From Bacteroidales bacterium (lineage in GTDB: Bacteria; Bacteroidota; Bacteroidia; Bacteroidales; JAAUTT01): 6,477 nucleotides of DNA. The stretch is from assembly GCA_012031335.1 (NCBI GenBank), contig JAAUTT010000264.1, forward strand, positions 1 to 6,477, in the 5' to 3' direction. Shown one piece after another: positions 1 to 6,477 of this stretch. The translations under genes and the position numbers were made by a program. Within the stretch, counting starts at the first letter, position 1. Every line of letters starts with the position of its first letter. The notes beneath the pieces were generated by a model that worked only from the letters and a program-made list of their open reading frames with translations, did no database searches and had not been told where the DNA came from.

Positions 1-158
1 AGCTATTAGTATCCCGTCAAAAATAAATATCCTTAAAAATAAAAGGCAAACTATTGCCCAAAACAATTTATTGCTATAACCGATTTAATAAATTATGCCA
101 TCTAAGCTCTTCCAGATGCTGCAAAAATGACATTTTCTCCACTTATATTCCTTGCCAT
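1..158 (-). CDS. tatC: TatC N-terminal fragment, frameshifted, runs off left edge
   Basis: This is the start of the Sec-independent twin-arginine translocase subunit TatC, the multi-spanning inner-membrane protein that recognises twin-arginine signal peptides. Reading leftwards from 133, MSFLQHLEELRWH is the TatC N-terminal signature. Downstream, the pieces VIAI, AIVCL, IFKDIYF and FDGILIA appear in successive frames and follow the family order of first membrane helix and first periplasmic stretch. I place the start at ATG 158, because deleting one A from the A4 run at 133-136 joins MARNISGE to MSFLQHLEELRW, a typical TatC opening; ATG 133 or GTG 142 are alternatives. About five indels lie in 158 bases (near 133-136, 80-82, 57-59, 41-44 and 19-23), each beside a short homopolymer. 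The rest of the gene lies outside the window. It is transcribed divergently from recQ. The family call is strong; the exact start and residues between junctions are inferred. Confidence 0.8.
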
Positions 159-190
159 ATATAGATTTTCGATAAATCAAAATTCGACCC

Positions 191-198
191 CAAACTTA
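191..198 (-). promoter_or_regulatory. Candidate -7 box (TAAGTTTG) for tatC
   Basis: On the minus strand the bases read TAAGTTTG, a full match to the Bacteroidota -7 consensus TAnnTTTG, ending 32 bases before the proposed tatC ATG at 158. No clear TTG -33 element is seen at the usual spacing, so this is a motif match only. The left arm of an inverted repeat (195-202) overlaps it. Confidence 0.3.
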
Positions 199-226
199 TA
201 AAACATTCTTAAATTATCTTTATAAG
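195..226. repeat. 8-bp inverted repeat, CTTATAAA / TTTATAAG
   Basis: CTTATAAA at 195-202 and TTTATAAG at 219-226 are perfect reverse complements around a 16-base spacer. A related full palindrome, CTTATAAG, occurs at 368-375. The arms contain only one GC pair each, so a stable hairpin is unlikely. An operator-like binding site is possible, but chance is a serious alternative in such AT-rich DNA. Confidence 0.35.
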
Positions 227-282
227 TGTAATTAAATAAGTACAGGTAAAAATTTTTTAATTTTTTTTTGTAAATTTAGGTA

Positions 283-290
283 CAAATGTA
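283..290 (-). promoter_or_regulatory. Second candidate minus-strand -7 box (TACATTTG)
   Basis: The minus strand reads TACATTTG, again matching TAnnTTTG, with a TTTG at 305-308 upstream. The spacing of about 14 bases is shorter than the usual 19 or so, and the box is 124 bases from the tatC start. It could be an upstream tatC promoter or a chance match. Confidence 0.2.
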
Positions 291-353
291 TTCAATTTTT
301 AAAGCAAAAATCCAGGTATGACATTAGCCATAATATCAGATGTGCTATTTTCT

Positions 354-361
354 TATATTTG
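354..361 (+). promoter_or_regulatory. Candidate -7 box (TATATTTG) for recQ
   Basis: TATATTTG matches the Bacteroidota -7 consensus TAnnTTTG and lies 63 bases before the recQ ATG at 425. A good TTG -33 element at the standard distance is not visible. The CTTATAAG palindrome at 368-375 falls just downstream, near where transcription would begin. Confidence 0.35.
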
Positions 362-424
362 TAAATGCTTATAAGGAATTGCAAATGTTTGTAGTTCAGG
401 TAATTACAATTAAAGCGTTTTTAA

Positions 425-2612
425 ATGGGAATTTTATTCAAATATATCTCTAACAGATTATCTCAAAAAATTCTTTGGTTTTACCATTTTTAAAGGCAAT
501 CAGGAAGACATAATCAGAAATGTTTTAGACGGGCGGGATACCTTCGTATTAATGCCTACAGGAGGAGGTAAATCTCTTTGCTACCAGATGCCAGCACTTA
601 TAATGGAGGGTACTGCTATTATTATTTCTCCCCTTATTGCATTGATGAAGAATCAGGTTGACGCCATGAGGAGTTTCAGTGTTGATGACGGTGTGGCTCA
701 TTTTCTTAATTCATCTCTTTCGAAAGCACAAATTACCAAAGTAAAGGAAGATGTTGTGAGTGGGAAGACAAAACTGTTATATGTTGCGCCGGAATCACTT
801 ACAAAAGAAGATAATATTTTGTTTTTACAACAGGTAAAAATATCTTTTTATGCAATTGATGAGGCTCATTGTATCTCGGAATGGGGTCACGATTTTCGCC
901 CTGAGTATCGTCGAATCCGACCTATCATTAACGAAATAGGAGAAGCACCCATAATTGCCTTAACGGCTACTGCAACCCCCAAGGTTCAGCTCGATATATT
1001 GAAAACACTTAATATTACCGGAGCAATCCTGTTTAAATCGTCATTTAACCGGCCTAATCTTTATTATGAGATAAGGTCGAAGGTAAATGCCACCAAAGAA
1101 ATAATACGATATATCAAAAATAACCAGGGAAAATCGGGAATCATTTACTGTCTTAGCCGGAAAAAAGTAGAGGAACTTTCGGAAATGCTTCGGGTTAATG
1201 GCATTAAATCACTGCCTTATCATGCTGGTCTTGATGCAAATACACGTGCTATATCAGGACAAATTCTGATGAGGATGCCGATGTAATTGTCGCAACCATT
1301 GCTTTCGGAATGGGTATTGATAAGCCCGATGTACGCTATGTTATCCATTACGACATCCCCAAGAGTCTTGAAGGTTATTATCAGGAAACCGGCCGTTCCG
1401 GACGTGATGGAGGAGAAGGCAATTGTTTAACTTTTTATAGTTACAAGGATATACAAAAGCTTGAAAAATTTATGCAGGGAAAGCCTGTAGCAGAGCAAGA
1501 GATTGGAAAGCAATTGCTTTTTGAAACTACTGCTTATGCAGAATCGGCAGTTTGTCGCCGTAAATTATTGCTTCATTATTTCGGAGAAGAATTTCCTTTG
1601 GATAATTGCGAAAACTGCGATAACTGTAAAAATCCAAAAATACAGTTTGAAGGGGAGGAATATGTTGTTAAAGTTCTGAATGCCATCATTGAAGTTAAAG
1701 AAAAATTCAAATCGGAACATGTATCCAATATTCTTGCAGGAAATTTAGACAGTGCCATAAAAACATACAAACATCATAAACTTGATATATTTGGTTCGGG
1801 AAGTGATAAGGATGTTCGATTCTGGAATGCTGTAATCCGGCAGGCAATGATTGCCCAGTTTGTTCAGAAAGATATTGAGAATTACGGATTGCTAAGAGTT
1901 ACTCAAAGGGGTCATGAATTTTTGAATAATCCTGAACCATTTTATCTTACCGAGGATCATGAATATAACGAAGATGACGAAGAAGATCTGATGAATCAGG
2001 GGCAAAGACAAGTACTGTCGATGTGGAACTTTTTAATATTCTGAAAGATTTAAGGAAAAAAATCTCAAAAATAAAAAATCTGCCTCCATTTGTTATTTTT
2101 CAGGATAACTCTCTTGAAGATATGGCAATTCAGTATCCGGTTAATATGGAAGAACTGCAGAATATTGTGGGGGTTGGAGCCGGTAAAGCGCAAGGTATGG
2201 GAAAGAGTTCATAGAACTCATCAAATCGTACGTTGAAGAAAAAGAAATTATCCGCCCGCAGGATATGGTTGTGAAATCGGTGGTTAATAAATCGGGATTA
2301 AAGGTTTATATCATACAGGCTATAGACAGGAAGATGTCGCTCGACGATATTTGTGAAGCCAAAAACCTTGAAATGAACGATCTGTTAACTGAAATCGAAG
2401 CTATTGTAAATTCGGGAACCAAGCTTAATATAGATTATTATATCAACGATGTTTTGGATGAAGAGCATCAGGAAGAAATTTTTGCATACTTTAAAGAAGA
2501 GGCTGAGTCCGAGTCTTTAGAAGATGCCTTGAAAACCCTGGGTGACGATGAATATACCGAGGAAGAAATCAGGCTCATGAGAGTGAAATTCCTTTCAGAA
2601 TTAGGTAACTGA
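425..2612 (+). CDS. recQ: ATP-dependent DNA helicase RecQ (indel-interrupted in this sequence)
   Basis: RecQ is a 3'-5' superfamily 2 helicase acting in recombination repair and stalled-fork processing. After indel repair the gene encodes about 730 residues. The Walker A motif TGGGKS has its lysine near residue 49, the DEAH box is near 145-148 within [19 protein letters not shown], and motif [13 protein letters not shown] is near 321. Zinc-binding cysteines fall near 378, 396, 399 and 402, followed by the RQC winged helix, an HRDC domain at roughly 535-612 and an acidic C-terminal extension to 730, as in Bacteroidota RecQ. The helicase frame has no ATG, GTG or TTG between its upstream stop at 411 and the Walker A; removing one G from 427-429 makes ATG 425 open the protein as [19 protein letters not shown], so I chose that start. 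Other breaks are near 1250-1270, 1999-2002 and 2191-2196, all without loss of conserved residues. No Shine-Dalgarno is visible. The stop lies two bases from the convergent permease stop. Confidence 0.95.
427..429 (+). other. recQ frameshift: probable extra G
   Basis: ATG 425 is in one frame and the helicase N terminus in the next. Dropping one G from the GGG run joins them as [13 protein letters not shown], which aligns with the usual RecQ opening. The two frames overlap up to about 455, so the exact base is not determined. Confidence 0.7.
1249..1270 (+). other. recQ frameshift cluster before motif V
   Basis: The first helicase frame ends TRAI, a short third frame supplies QDKF, and then [16 protein letters not shown] continues in another frame. 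The family pattern here is roughly [26 protein letters not shown]. Restoring A A, T and A in short homopolymer runs gives TRAKYQDKFLNEDADV with the expected residue count. Single-indel solutions restore the frame but fit the family pattern less well. Confidence 0.75.
1999..2002 (+). other. recQ frameshift: probable lost G
   Basis: The RQC-side frame reads to NQGQRQ and stops at 2044, while the HRDC frame reads [16 protein letters not shown]. Adding one G to the GGGG run gives [14 protein letters not shown] without further change. Confidence 0.8.
2191..2196 (+). other. recQ frameshift: probable lost base inside HRDC
   Basis: GVGAGKAQ is followed in frame by GMGKSS and a stop. One added base after CAA (for example CAA AGG TAT) gives [20 protein letters not shown], the normal end of the HRDC domain, and leads into the final frame that stops at 2612. 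Confidence 0.85.
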
Positions 2613-2614
2613 TT

Positions 2615-3808
2615 TTATATCATTTTTGTGTCAAGAGCGTCTCTTAGTCCATTTCCCGTTAAGGTGAATGCCAGCACAAGAAGTAATATTGCAGTTCCTG
2701 GAAGAAATGCCAGATAAGCCTGGTCCAGAATTATGTATCCATAATGATCTTTAATAATACTTCCCCACGAAGGGACCGGCGGCTGAACACCGATTCCAAG
2801 AAAGCTTAATCCCGATTCAATCAGTATGGCAGATGCAAAATTCGATGCCGAAATAATAATTACCGGGCTTAATATGTTAGGGAGAATATGCCTTGTTAAA
2901 ATCCGCAGCTGACCAAATCCCAAAGCCCTGGCTGCTTCTATATATTCTTTTTCGCGAATCCCCAGCACTTGCCCGCGCGCCACTCTGGCAACTTCAACCC
3001 ACATGGTGAGCCCAACAGCTACAAATACCTGCCAGAATCCTTTTCCCAAAACAAGTGAAATGGCTAAAACCATTAATAGCGTGGGCACGGACCAAACTAA
3101 CATTAATTACCCACATGATGATGCTATTCGGCAAATCCCCGGTAGTAGCCTGCAATAATTCCCAAACCCAATCCAATAATAAGCGAAATCACTACTGAAA
3201 TGAATCCTACTGAAAGGGATACTCTTGTGCCTATAATCAAGCGGCTTAGCATGTCTCTGCCGAATCGGTCAGTTCCCAGAATAAAAGTTCGGGTTTCGAT
3301 ATGGTTCTTGTTAATTTGGTCGATAAGTTCCTTTCTTGAAACAGTTACCAATTTTTGATCTACATCTTTAAAAATATAATTTTCAGTTCCTTTTTTCTCA
3401 ATTTTTACTGTCATACGATATAGGATAAACCACATCTGCCAGTAAAAAATTTCTTTTTATTGTTGTTGTATCACCTGGTGATGTATATTCAGTTATGATT
3501 ATTTCATTGCCCGAAAACTTATGGGCCCGGATGGGTATTTCAACATAGTTAAGTTTTTTGCCAAAAAGCAGGGTTTTGAATATATTGTTTTTTTGAGCCG
3601 GTTCGTTTTTGGTAATTTTTAGAAACTGTGTTCTGAAAAATGGTTTTTTGGCTGCCAGCGATAAATGCTGAGAATTGGCGTCGGGAGAATTATCCGGCAC
3701 TACCCAGTATCCGAAAGTTGATAAAACAAGACAAAAAATAATAAAATACAGGCTGAAGAGAGCTAATTTGTTTTTTTTAAATCTTGTCCAAAAGGTCAAT
3801 TCTTCCAT
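2615..3808 (-). CDS. ABC transporter permease, DppC/OppC (peptide-type) family, with enlarged periplasmic region
   Basis: This is an inner-membrane permease subunit of the binding-protein-dependent transport family (BPD_transp_1), related to DppC/OppC, which move oligopeptides or nickel. Repaired length is about 396 residues against roughly 300 in E. coli DppC. The order is: cytoplasmic basic N terminus; membrane helix at about 15-37; about 140 hydrophilic residues; the family motif GTDRFGRDMLSRLIIGTR from about 178; a helix at about 195-222; VVWSVPTLL; the EAA loop EYIEAARALGF around 288-300 with RHILPN after it; then SGLSFLGIGVQPPVPSWG and a last helix. The EAA loop contacts the ATPase. ATG 3808 follows the glycosyltransferase stop by one base, indicating translational coupling. 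Three +1 indels (near 3402-3406, 3126 and 3098) split the frame, yet joined sequences match family consensus. No DppB, ATPase or binding protein is in the window, so substrate is unknown. Confidence 0.88.
3096..3100 (-). other. Permease frameshift: probable extra base
   Basis: The minus strand reads ATT AAT GTT A GTT TGG TCC GTG. Removing the single A near 3098 gives INVVWSVPT, exactly the family consensus at the start of the third core helix. This base is not in a homopolymer. Confidence 0.8.
3122..3128 (-). other. Permease frameshift: probable extra base
   Basis: GYYRGFAE runs into a TAG stop. Removing one base (around 3125-3126) gives GYYRGFAESIIMWVIN, with the residue count expected between the GYYRG-type loop and the IMW helix start. 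Confidence 0.75.
3402..3406 (-). other. Permease frameshift: probable extra A in A5 run
   Basis: The N-terminal frame reads VVYPISYDSKN and stops. Reducing the A5 run (minus strand) to A4 gives YPISYDSKIEKKGTENYIF, which continues into the frame carrying the GTDRFGRD motif. Confidence 0.75.
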
Positions 3809-3809
3809 T

Positions 3810-4932
3810 TTAACTTTTATACAATGTATTTGTTTTCCAGGTTGTTTTCTTTACATGACCCCATACTCCAACAAACGACGCATAGAACATATATAACAAC
3901 TGATGTAATAAAAAAGAATTTTCAATAAAATACTTTTCGTTTAAAAAAACTTCGCAACATAATATAAAAGGATATAATCGGCAAAACTTTTAATTGAATA
4001 TATCAACAGGTAGTCATCTGCGAACGAGGTCGAAAACGGCAGGTAAAACAACCCGGATACAAGAAAAAGATTTGTTAACAGTACTATTACAGCTACTGAA
4101 ATAATGTCATAATCTTTGTAAAAACGTGATTTAAAGGTCCATCGACTGCGTTGGCTGAGGTAATTTCCGAACGATTTTTGATTGTTTGTTATCACAACTG
4201 CATCATTGTCTTTTACAAATACTACCGGCGAATTATGTTTCTTAAGTTCGAGTAGCAGAAATATATCATCGCCCGAAGCAATTGATGAGTTATAAATGGA
4301 GCCGGCTTTTTGGAACAAGGAACGATTTCCGCCAAGATTAGCGCCATTACACATTATAGGGTGCCCGATTCCAATTGCTCCGGCTCCCGAGGCTATTAAA
4401 CTTAAAAATTCAAGGCTTTGAAAGTGATTAAAAAATCCTTTTTCTTCTTTTAGAAAAACGGGGCCTACTAATAAATGACCGGGATAATTATAAAAATATT
4501 TTACCATTGTCTTTACCCAGTTTTTTGTAAACCGGCAATCGGCATCCGTAGTTAGTATTAAATTACCTATTGAATCTTCAATGCCCGTTTTTAGTGCTTT
4601 CTTTTTTCCCGATATCCCGGCAGGAAGTGATATTATCCTGAAGATTTTACTGTTAGCAATTGCCGCTTCAGCTATTTGAAATGTTTCGTCGTCCGAATGA
4701 TCGTCTATCAGAATTACCTCAAGTAGTTCCTTTTGATAGTCTTGACTTTCCAGGTCATTTATTAAATCTTTAATTTGCCTGCTTCATTTTTTATGGGTAT
4801 CAATACACTAACAAATGGTTCATCTCCGATGGAGTTCGACGCAAGTTCTCTGTTGCGAAACCAGCCTGCAATAAAAGAAATGATAACAACAAAGTATGGA
4901 GTGATAAAAAGTACTAAAAGAGAGATATGCAT
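3810..4932 (-). CDS. Membrane-associated family 2 glycosyltransferase
   Basis: This is a GT-A fold inverting glycosyltransferase of family GT2, COG1215-like, anchored in the inner membrane and probably acting on a lipid-linked or extracellular polysaccharide. Repaired length is about 374 residues. A membrane helix covers about 4-24; SVLIPIKNE starts the catalytic domain near 42; the nucleotide-binding aspartates are in IDDHSDD (77-78); the metal-binding DxD is TTDAD (130-132); the GDD motif with catalytic-base aspartate is near 221-223; and QRSRW is at about 261-265. C-terminal helices lie at about 276-301, 308-330 and 343-362, followed by a basic TTWK tail. ATG 4932 is the first start after the kinase stop, which is in the same frame 15 bases upstream. 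Two lost bases (near 4769-4771 and in the A7 run 3943-3949) break the frame; the second hides the last 44 residues. The donor and acceptor sugars cannot be read from sequence. Confidence 0.88.
3943..3949 (-). other. Glycosyltransferase frameshift in a 7-base homopolymer
   Basis: The raw frame ends YYVAKFF and stops at 3941. With eight T on the coding strand in place of seven, it continues AKFFLNEKYFIENSFLL and then HQLLYMFYASFVGVWG, ending TTWKTNTLYKS at 3810. The recovered helix plus TWK-type basic tail is normal for this family. Confidence 0.8.
4769..4771 (-). other. Glycosyltransferase frameshift: probable lost A
   Basis: The N-terminal frame reads SVLIPIKNEAGKLKI and stops. Adding one A to the AAA run (minus strand) gives KNEAGKLKDLINDLESQDYQ, the normal stretch before IDDHSDD, and enters the frame carrying the catalytic motifs. 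Confidence 0.82.
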
Positions 4933-4947
4933 CAGCAGAGAAGCAAA

Positions 4948-6477
4948 CTATAGCGTTGATTTTACCGGGAGAAACTTGTCTATTTTATTGAAAAGTACAT
5001 GAATGTTAATAGGTTTGGAAACATAATCCACACAACCTACTTCCAGACATTTTTCTTTGTCTTCGGACATGGCATTGGCTGTTTGTGCAATTATGGGTAA
5101 ATCTTTTCGGAAGGAAGTTATTACTCTTGTTGCATCCAGTCCGCTCATTTCAGGGAGTTGAATATCCATAAGCACAATGTCCAGTTCGGGATGCCGTCTG
5201 CAGAATTCAATAGCCTTTAGGCCGTTATCCGCATGGATGATAGTTACCCCTGTTTTGCGGAATACACCTTCGAGGAATTTGAAACTTACTTTGTCGTCTT
5301 CAACTATCAGAAATGTACGGCCTTTCCAGTTATAATCCGATTTTTGGAGAATTGTTTGTTTTTCTGAAATCTCGTCTTCGGAAGCTACCTGGTAGGGTGT
5401 TGTGAAATAGAATGTCGAACCTTCTCCCAGGATTGAACTTACCCATATCCGTCCTCCCAATAATTCAATTAAGCCTTTGGAAATTGCAAGCCCCAATCCC
5501 GATCCGCCAAATTTTCGTGTAAGTGAGTCGTCGGCTTGTGTAAATCGGTCGAAAATTACTTTTTGTTTTTCACGGGAAATGCCGATACCCGAATCTCTAA
5601 CATAAAACTCCAGTTCGTCTGACTTGAGGCAATACCCAAATTCAATAAATCCTTTTTCTGTAAATTTAATCGCATTACCTACCAGGTTAATAAGTACCTG
5701 GCGCAAGCGATCGGGGTCTGAAACAATATTGAGATTATCCGGCAGGGTGGTTAAAGGGATTAATTTGAGACCCTCCTTGTTTTTGAATACCATGCTCGAT
5801 TTAAATAGTGCATCTATCTGATCAAAAAGCGCATTCAACCGGAATCCCTTTTTTATAATTTTCATCTGGCCTGCTTCTATTTTCGATACATCAATTATGT
5901 CGTCGATCAGGTTCAGAAGGGTATCGCTGTTTTTATTAATAAGTTCAACATATTCCTTTCTTTGTTCAGGCTGAATGTCGGGATTGGCTAATAACTGGGT
6001 CATTCCAAGGATACCGTTCATCGGTGTTCGTATTTCATGACTCATATTTGCCAGAAAAGCGGATTTTAGCCTGTCAGATTCTTCGGCTTTATCTTTTGCC
6101 CTGATAAGTTCATTTTCGAGTTGTTTCTTATGCAGCGAAATGGAAGCCTGAAAAAGGAAAGTTTCAATAATTTTGATATCGCGGATTTCCTGATAATTTC
6201 TGGTTGCGATGATAACACTTCCGTAAATATTTCCGCCCCTGAGCAACCCCATGGCATAAACCCGGTGAAGTTTCAGTAATTTTTCAAGAGCACGGGCTGT
6301 TTCGGCAGGTATGGTACCAAATGTAGTTTTGTAAAGTCCTCCTTCTATTTCATAAAACGACAATTCATTTTCGAGCAATTTTCCCGTTTGAAACTTTTTT
6401 GAGATGGGAGATTTTTTAAATCTTCAGGGTTTTTGTTAAGTAAATTAAGTATGCTATTTAAATGGCGGTGAACTCCT
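4948..6477 (-). CDS. Hybrid sensor histidine kinase / response regulator, N terminus beyond window
   Basis: This two-component kinase senses a signal, autophosphorylates on histidine and passes the phosphate to its own receiver. Visible part, numbered from codon TTG 6378: a GAF-like sensory segment (about 1-85, with EIEGGLYKTTFGTIP and YGSVIIATR), a short coiled linker (85-105), HisKA with SHEIRTPMNG (His114), HATPase with NLVGNAIKFTEKG (Asn235), DSGIGI, and GGSGLGLAISKGLIELLGG, then a receiver with acidic pocket VEDD (360-362), phosphoacceptor LMDIQLPEMSG (Asp405), Thr433 and Lys455. The protein ends right after the receiver at VKSTL, so no DNA-binding or Hpt domain follows. About 33 further codons continue upstream to the window edge in another frame, joined by one added base in the run at 6395-6400; they include HLNSILNLLNKNPEDLKNLP. 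TTG 6378 is therefore not the real start. The glycosyltransferase begins 15 bases after its stop. The signal is unknown. Confidence 0.93.
6395..6400 (-). other. Histidine kinase frameshift in a 6-base homopolymer
   Basis: Upstream of the long kinase frame the same frame meets a TGA at about 6424-6426, but another frame stays open from the window edge and reads NPEDLKNLPSQK. Seven A on the coding strand in place of six gives NLPSQKKFQTGKLLENELSFY, continuing into the GAF-like segment. Confidence 0.7.

Larger units (their letters stand above)
159..424. other. Divergent tatC/recQ intergenic region
   Basis: This 266-base, very AT-rich spacer separates the divergent starts of tatC and recQ. All frames on both strands are stop-rich and I recognise no protein or RNA in it. 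It contains long A and T runs around 248-270, an 8-base inverted repeat, a CTTATAAG palindrome and three matches to the Bacteroidota TAnnTTTG promoter element. Its role is presumably to carry both divergent promoters. Confidence 0.6.

Noticed and set aside
102..158. An 18-codon open frame starting ATG 158 as an independent small protein
   Set aside because: Its first eight residues join MSFLQHLEELRW of TatC by removing one A, so it is better read as the true tatC start.
241..275. A-run/T-run stretch as an intrinsic terminator
   Set aside because: There is no GC-rich stem before the T tract, and it lies between two divergent gene starts where a terminator is not expected.
1576..1770. Open frame on the minus strand inside recQ
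   Set aside because: It lies opposite the zinc-binding/RQC region of recQ, has no recognisable motif, and its open length follows from recQ codon use.
425..2612. recQ as a decayed pseudogene
   Set aside because: All helicase motifs, zinc cysteines and HRDC features are intact and only indels interrupt the frame. The same damage affects neighbouring unrelated genes.
3675..3896. Plus-strand open frame of about 73 codons over the permease start and glycosyltransferase end
   Set aside because: Both underlying minus-strand genes account for the DNA; the plus-strand product shows no family features.
4775..5002. Plus-strand open frame of about 75 codons over the glycosyltransferase start
   Set aside because: It is antisense to the signal-anchor and SVLIPIKNE region of the glycosyltransferase and the kinase C terminus, and it is not recognisable as a protein.
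5624..5821. Plus-strand open frame opposite the kinase ATPase domain
   Set aside because: The minus strand encodes the conserved N-box region here; the opposite frame is a by-product.
6066..6257. Alternative minus-strand frame inside the histidine kinase
   Set aside because: It overlaps the GAF-like to HisKA linker in another frame and has no motif of its own.
1..6477. A defence island, mobile element or CRISPR array
   Set aside because: No transposase, integrase, cas gene, direct-repeat array or nuclease was found. RecQ here is the ordinary housekeeping form with standard neighbours.

Overview
The window looks like a chromosomal piece from a Bacteroidota member, probably Bacteroidales/Marinilabiliales-like. 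The evidence is the family-level look of every protein (a long RecQ with a C-terminal extension, an enlarged DppC-type permease, a GAF-like hybrid histidine kinase), AT-rich spacers, almost no Shine-Dalgarno sequences, and TAnnTTTG promoter-like boxes. The taxon is inferred from recalled family features, not from a search.

Layout, left to right. (1) 1-158, minus: the first ~50 codons of tatC, running off the left edge and chopped by about five indels. (2) 159-424: a divergent AT-rich spacer with candidate promoters and TTATAAG-type repeats. (3) 425-2612, plus: recQ, complete at about 730 aa once indels are repaired. (4) 2615-3808, minus: an ABC permease of the DppC/OppC type (about 396 aa), convergent with recQ with two bases between the stops. 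(5) 3810-4932, minus: a family 2 glycosyltransferase (about 374 aa). (6) 4948-6477, minus: a hybrid sensor histidine kinase whose N terminus lies beyond the right edge. Genes 6, 5 and 4 follow one another with gaps of 15 and 1 bases and look like one transcription unit.

The most striking property is that every gene is interrupted by small indels. I find no in-frame nonsense substitution, and conserved protein motifs continue directly in the next frame. Most of the breaks sit in short homopolymer runs. Repairing them by adding or removing a base restores whole-codon lengths for recQ, the permease and the glycosyltransferase. The parsimonious reading is uncorrected sequencing error, worst at the left end, and not a cluster of pseudogenes. 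Gene calls that follow raw open frames would split recQ into four or five pieces, the permease into three or four, and would lose the tatC start and the glycosyltransferase C terminus.

I see no mobile element, CRISPR array, tRNA, rRNA or clearly new defence-type system. What merits follow-up is the operon pairing a sensor kinase, a membrane glycosyltransferase and a solitary peptide-type permease that carries an extra domain of about 100 residues.
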